A DNA stretch of 8,105 nucleotides from Pseudomonadota bacterium (lineage in GTDB: Bacteria; Pseudomonadota; Alphaproteobacteria; Acetobacterales; Acetobacteraceae). This document shows positions 6,230 to 8,105 of this stretch, in pieces. The translations under genes were made by a program, and so were the position numbers. The notes under the pieces are model-generated. The model did no database searches. It saw nothing but the letters and a program-made list of their open reading frames with translations, and was not told the DNA's origin. The stretch lies in assembly GCA_021819535.1 (NCBI GenBank), contig JAKAQU010000122.1, forward strand, positions 1 through 8,105. The letters run 5' to 3'. Positions within the stretch are counted from its first letter, which is position 1. Each line of letters begins with the position of its first letter.

Positions 6230-7371
6230 CGCGTGGTTCGCGCAAGATGCGCATTATAGAGGTTCATCGCCAGTGAAATGGCAAGACTGATGGCAAGATA
6301 GACCACCATGATGAGCGCGATGCCCTCGATCGCCTGCCCGGTCTGGTTGAGCGTGGTATCGGCGATCGACACCAGATCCTGATAGCCGATGGCAACCGCG
6401 AGCGAGGAATTCTTGACCAGGTTGAGATACTGGCTGGTGAGCGGCGGGATGATGAGGCGGAGTGCTTGTGGCAAGACGATCAGGCGGAGGACGGCCGAAC
6501 GCGGAAGCCCGAGTGCCGCACCCGCCTCCCATTGCCCGGAGGAGACCGAGACCAGGCCGCCACGCACGATCTCGGCGATGTAGCTTGCGGTATAGAGAAT
6601 GAGGCCGGTCGCGAGCGCGGCATATTCGGGGCTCATCAGGACCCCGCCTTGGAAATTGAATCCATGCAGCGTCGGCCACGCTACGATGAAAGCCGGACGC
6701 ACCGCGGCGAGCGCAAGTGCCGGAAAAAGCGGGATCGGCAATAAGGCTGCGAGCCTCAGCCGGCGACGGGGGCTGAGCGCGGCACGCCGGGCGAGAATGG
6801 CGGCAAAAACGATGCCGGCCACGGCGGCGAGCAGCACGAGGGCGAAACCGTTCTGCCACAGAAGGCCGGGAAAGCGGAGCCCGCGATTGGAGAGAAACAC
6901 GCCGGGAAGCGGTTGCAGGGATTGCTTAGGTGCCGGCAAGGTTTGAAAAACCCCATACCAGAACAGCAATTGCAGCAAAAGCGGCAGATCGCGTAGGAAT
7001 TCGACGTAAATTGCCGCAAGCCGCGCGAGCAGCATGATCGGCGAAAGCCGGGCAATACCGATCACGGTGCCGAGCAGGGTTGCGAGCAGGCAACCCGGGA
7101 TCGCAACTTTCAGCGTGTTGAGCACACCGATGGCGAAAGCGCGACCATAGCTGCTGACCGAAGGGGTGTAGGACAGGAGCGTCTCGCCGATCGGGATCGG
7201 CGCTGCCTGGCGGAGAAAGCCGAAGCCGGTCGCGATATGGCGGGCCGCGAGATTATGGCTCGCGTTATGGGCGAAGGTTGCGATGACAAGCGCAACAAGC
7301 GCCAGCGCCAGCGCCTGCCACCCGAGCGCCTGCCAGCGGAGCGAGGGCAAACGGCGCGAAAGGGGGCGCAT
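6226..7371 (-). CDS. aapQ: General L-amino-acid ABC transporter permease AapQ
   Basis: This is the second permease subunit, pairing with AapM in the inner membrane. It has 381 residues, close to known AapQ lengths of about 400. TM1 is near 16-34. A periplasmic stretch follows with GFGFLRQAAPIPIGETLLSYTP, a block characteristic of AapQ, then TM2 (about 78-107). The segment EFLRDLPLLLQLLFWY (124-139) and a long mid-region (about 140-245), larger than in HisQ-type permeases, come next. The EAA loop is QWEAGAALGLPRSAVLRLIVLPQA (E282, G288, L300-P301). The C-terminal part has NLVKNSSLAVAIGYQDL (317-333), a hallmark of the family. ATG 7371 follows the aapJ stop by six bases, with little Shine-Dalgarno similarity. 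The stop overlaps the aapM start as ATGA. Confidence 0.95.
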   Translation of the reverse strand: MRPLSRRLPSLRWQALGWQALALALVALVIATFAHNASHNLAARHIATGFGFLRQAAPIPIGETLLSYTPSVSSYGRAFAIGVLNTLKVAIPGCLLATLLGTVIGIARLSPIMLLARLAAIYVEFLRDLPLLLQLLFWYGVFQTLPAPKQSLQPLPGVFLSNRGLRFPGLLWQNGFALVLLAAVAGIVFAAILARRAALSPRRRLRLAALLPIPLFPALALAAVRPAFIVAWPTLHGFNFQGGVLMSPEYAALATGLILYTASYIAEIVRGGLVSVSSGQWEAGAALGLPRSAVLRLIVLPQALRLIIPPLTSQYLNLVKNSSLAVAIGYQDLVSIADTTLNQTGQAIEGIALIMVVYLAISLAISLAMNLYNAHLARTTR

Positions 7372-7377
7372 CGCGGC

Positions 7378-8105
7378 TCAGCGCAGCGGTGGCGCGAACA
7401 ACAACCCGCCGCGATTCCAAAGCCCGTTCAACCCGCGCGGCAGACCGAGCGGCGCCATGGTGCGGTTCCAAACTTCGCCGGTATTGCCAACCTGTTTCAA
7501 GACATTGAAGGCCCATTTGTCATCGAGGCCAAGGGCCTTGCCGAGATCGCCTTCAAGCCCGAGCAGGCGCCGGATATCGGGGTTGGTGGTGTTGAGAAAG
7601 CTTTCCACGTTGCGGGAAGAGACGCCATATTCTTCGCCAGTGATCTGCGCGAACGACACCCAACGCACGATGTCAAACCATTTGTCATCGCCTTTGCGGA
7701 CCATCGGGCCGAGCGGTTCCTTGCTGATCAGTTCGGGCAAAAGCAAAAAATCCTCGGCATGGGCGCCTTGGGTGAAGCGAAACCCGGCGAGCGCCGAGCT
7801 GTCGGTGGAATAGGCATCGCAGCGTCCGGAGAGAAACGCGTTGTGGATTTCCTGCAGATCCTGGATCTCGACCGGCGTGTATTTCATGTTGTTGACACGG
7901 AAATAATCGGCGATCGCGAGTTCGGTGGACGTGCCGGGCTCGACACAGATCGTCGCCCCGTCGAGATCATGGGCCGAGGTCACGCCCGAGGATTTTTTCA
8001 CCATGAAGCCGGTGCCGTCATAGAAATTGATGACCCCGAATTCGAGGCCGAGGCTCGCCTCGCGCCCGAGCGTCCAGGTGGTTTCGCGCACCAGAACGTC
8101 GATTT
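7378..8105 (-). CDS. aapJ: General L-amino-acid ABC transporter periplasmic binding protein AapJ (partial, N-terminus missing)
   Basis: This solute-binding protein captures amino acids in the periplasm and delivers them to AapQM. The frame is open to the right edge, so the signal peptide and first lobe are absent. About 241 residues of an expected 340 or so are seen. A GTG at 8091 lies inside the gene and is not the start, since family-like sequence (IDVLVRETTWTLGRE) continues upstream. Recognisable blocks are GTGFMVKK, the hinge/second-lobe element GATICVEPGTSTELAIADYF, GRCDAYSTDSSALAG, EPLGPMVRKGDDKW, and NPDIRRLLGLEGDLGKALGL. The C-terminus is RGLNGLWNRGGLLFAPPLR. The cysteines in TICVEPG and SGRCDAY could form the conserved disulphide of this group. 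The promoter of the operon is outside the window. Confidence 0.95.
   Translation of the reverse strand, partial: IDVLVRETTWTLGREASLGLEFGVINFYDGTGFMVKKSSGVTSAHDLDGATICVEPGTSTELAIADYFRVNNMKYTPVEIQDLQEIHNAFLSGRCDAYSTDSSALAGFRFTQGAHAEDFLLLPELISKEPLGPMVRKGDDKWFDIVRWVSFAQITGEEYGVSSRNVESFLNTTNPDIRRLLGLEGDLGKALGLDDKWAFNVLKQVGNTGEVWNRTMAPLGLPRGLNGLWNRGGLLFAPPLR

Overview
The window reads as a stretch of chromosome from a GC-rich alphaproteobacterium. The evidence is the base composition, an aapJQMP-type amino-acid uptake operon (best known from rhizobia and relatives), and a FixK/FNR-like regulator. A narrower placement, for example Rhodospirillales/Acetobacteraceae, would be a guess. Coding density is high. 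No tRNA, rRNA, CRISPR array, insertion sequence or phage gene was seen.

Positions 1-2847, minus strand, hold a tripartite multidrug efflux locus. An MdtA-like membrane fusion protein (2847 to 1543) is followed 15 bases later by an MdtB/MdtC-like RND inner-membrane pump (start at 1527), which runs off the left edge with 509 residues visible. An outer-membrane channel and any second RND subunit would lie outside the window.

Positions 2848-3063 are a divergent intergenic region. It contains a perfect 21-bp palindrome of the kind bound by TetR-family repressors. The palindrome sits in the 17-base spacer of a plausible promoter for the efflux genes. Facing right is a small gene (3064-3558) with an N-terminal antibiotic-biosynthesis-monooxygenase (ABM) fold, a good ribosome binding site and its own possible promoter.

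Positions 3580-4329, minus strand, encode a Crp/Fnr-family regulator convergent with the ABM gene. It has the FNR/FixK-type E-x-x-S-R recognition helix but no FNR-type cysteine cluster. A nearly perfect FNR/FixK box lies about 42 bases before its start codon, which suggests control by itself or by a paralogue.

Positions 4416-8105, minus strand, hold a general L-amino-acid ABC transporter operon in the order aapJ (partial, cut by the right edge), aapQ, aapM, aapP. Junctions are 6 bases (J-Q), a 4-base ATGA overlap (Q-M) and a 4-base ATGA overlap (M-P), so translation is probably coupled. A GC-rich hairpin abuts the aapP stop codon and may end or attenuate the transcript before the regulator gene.

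Nothing in the window amounts to a clearly new biological system. The points most worth following are regulatory: the operator inside the efflux promoter, and the FNR box before an apparently leaderless regulator gene.
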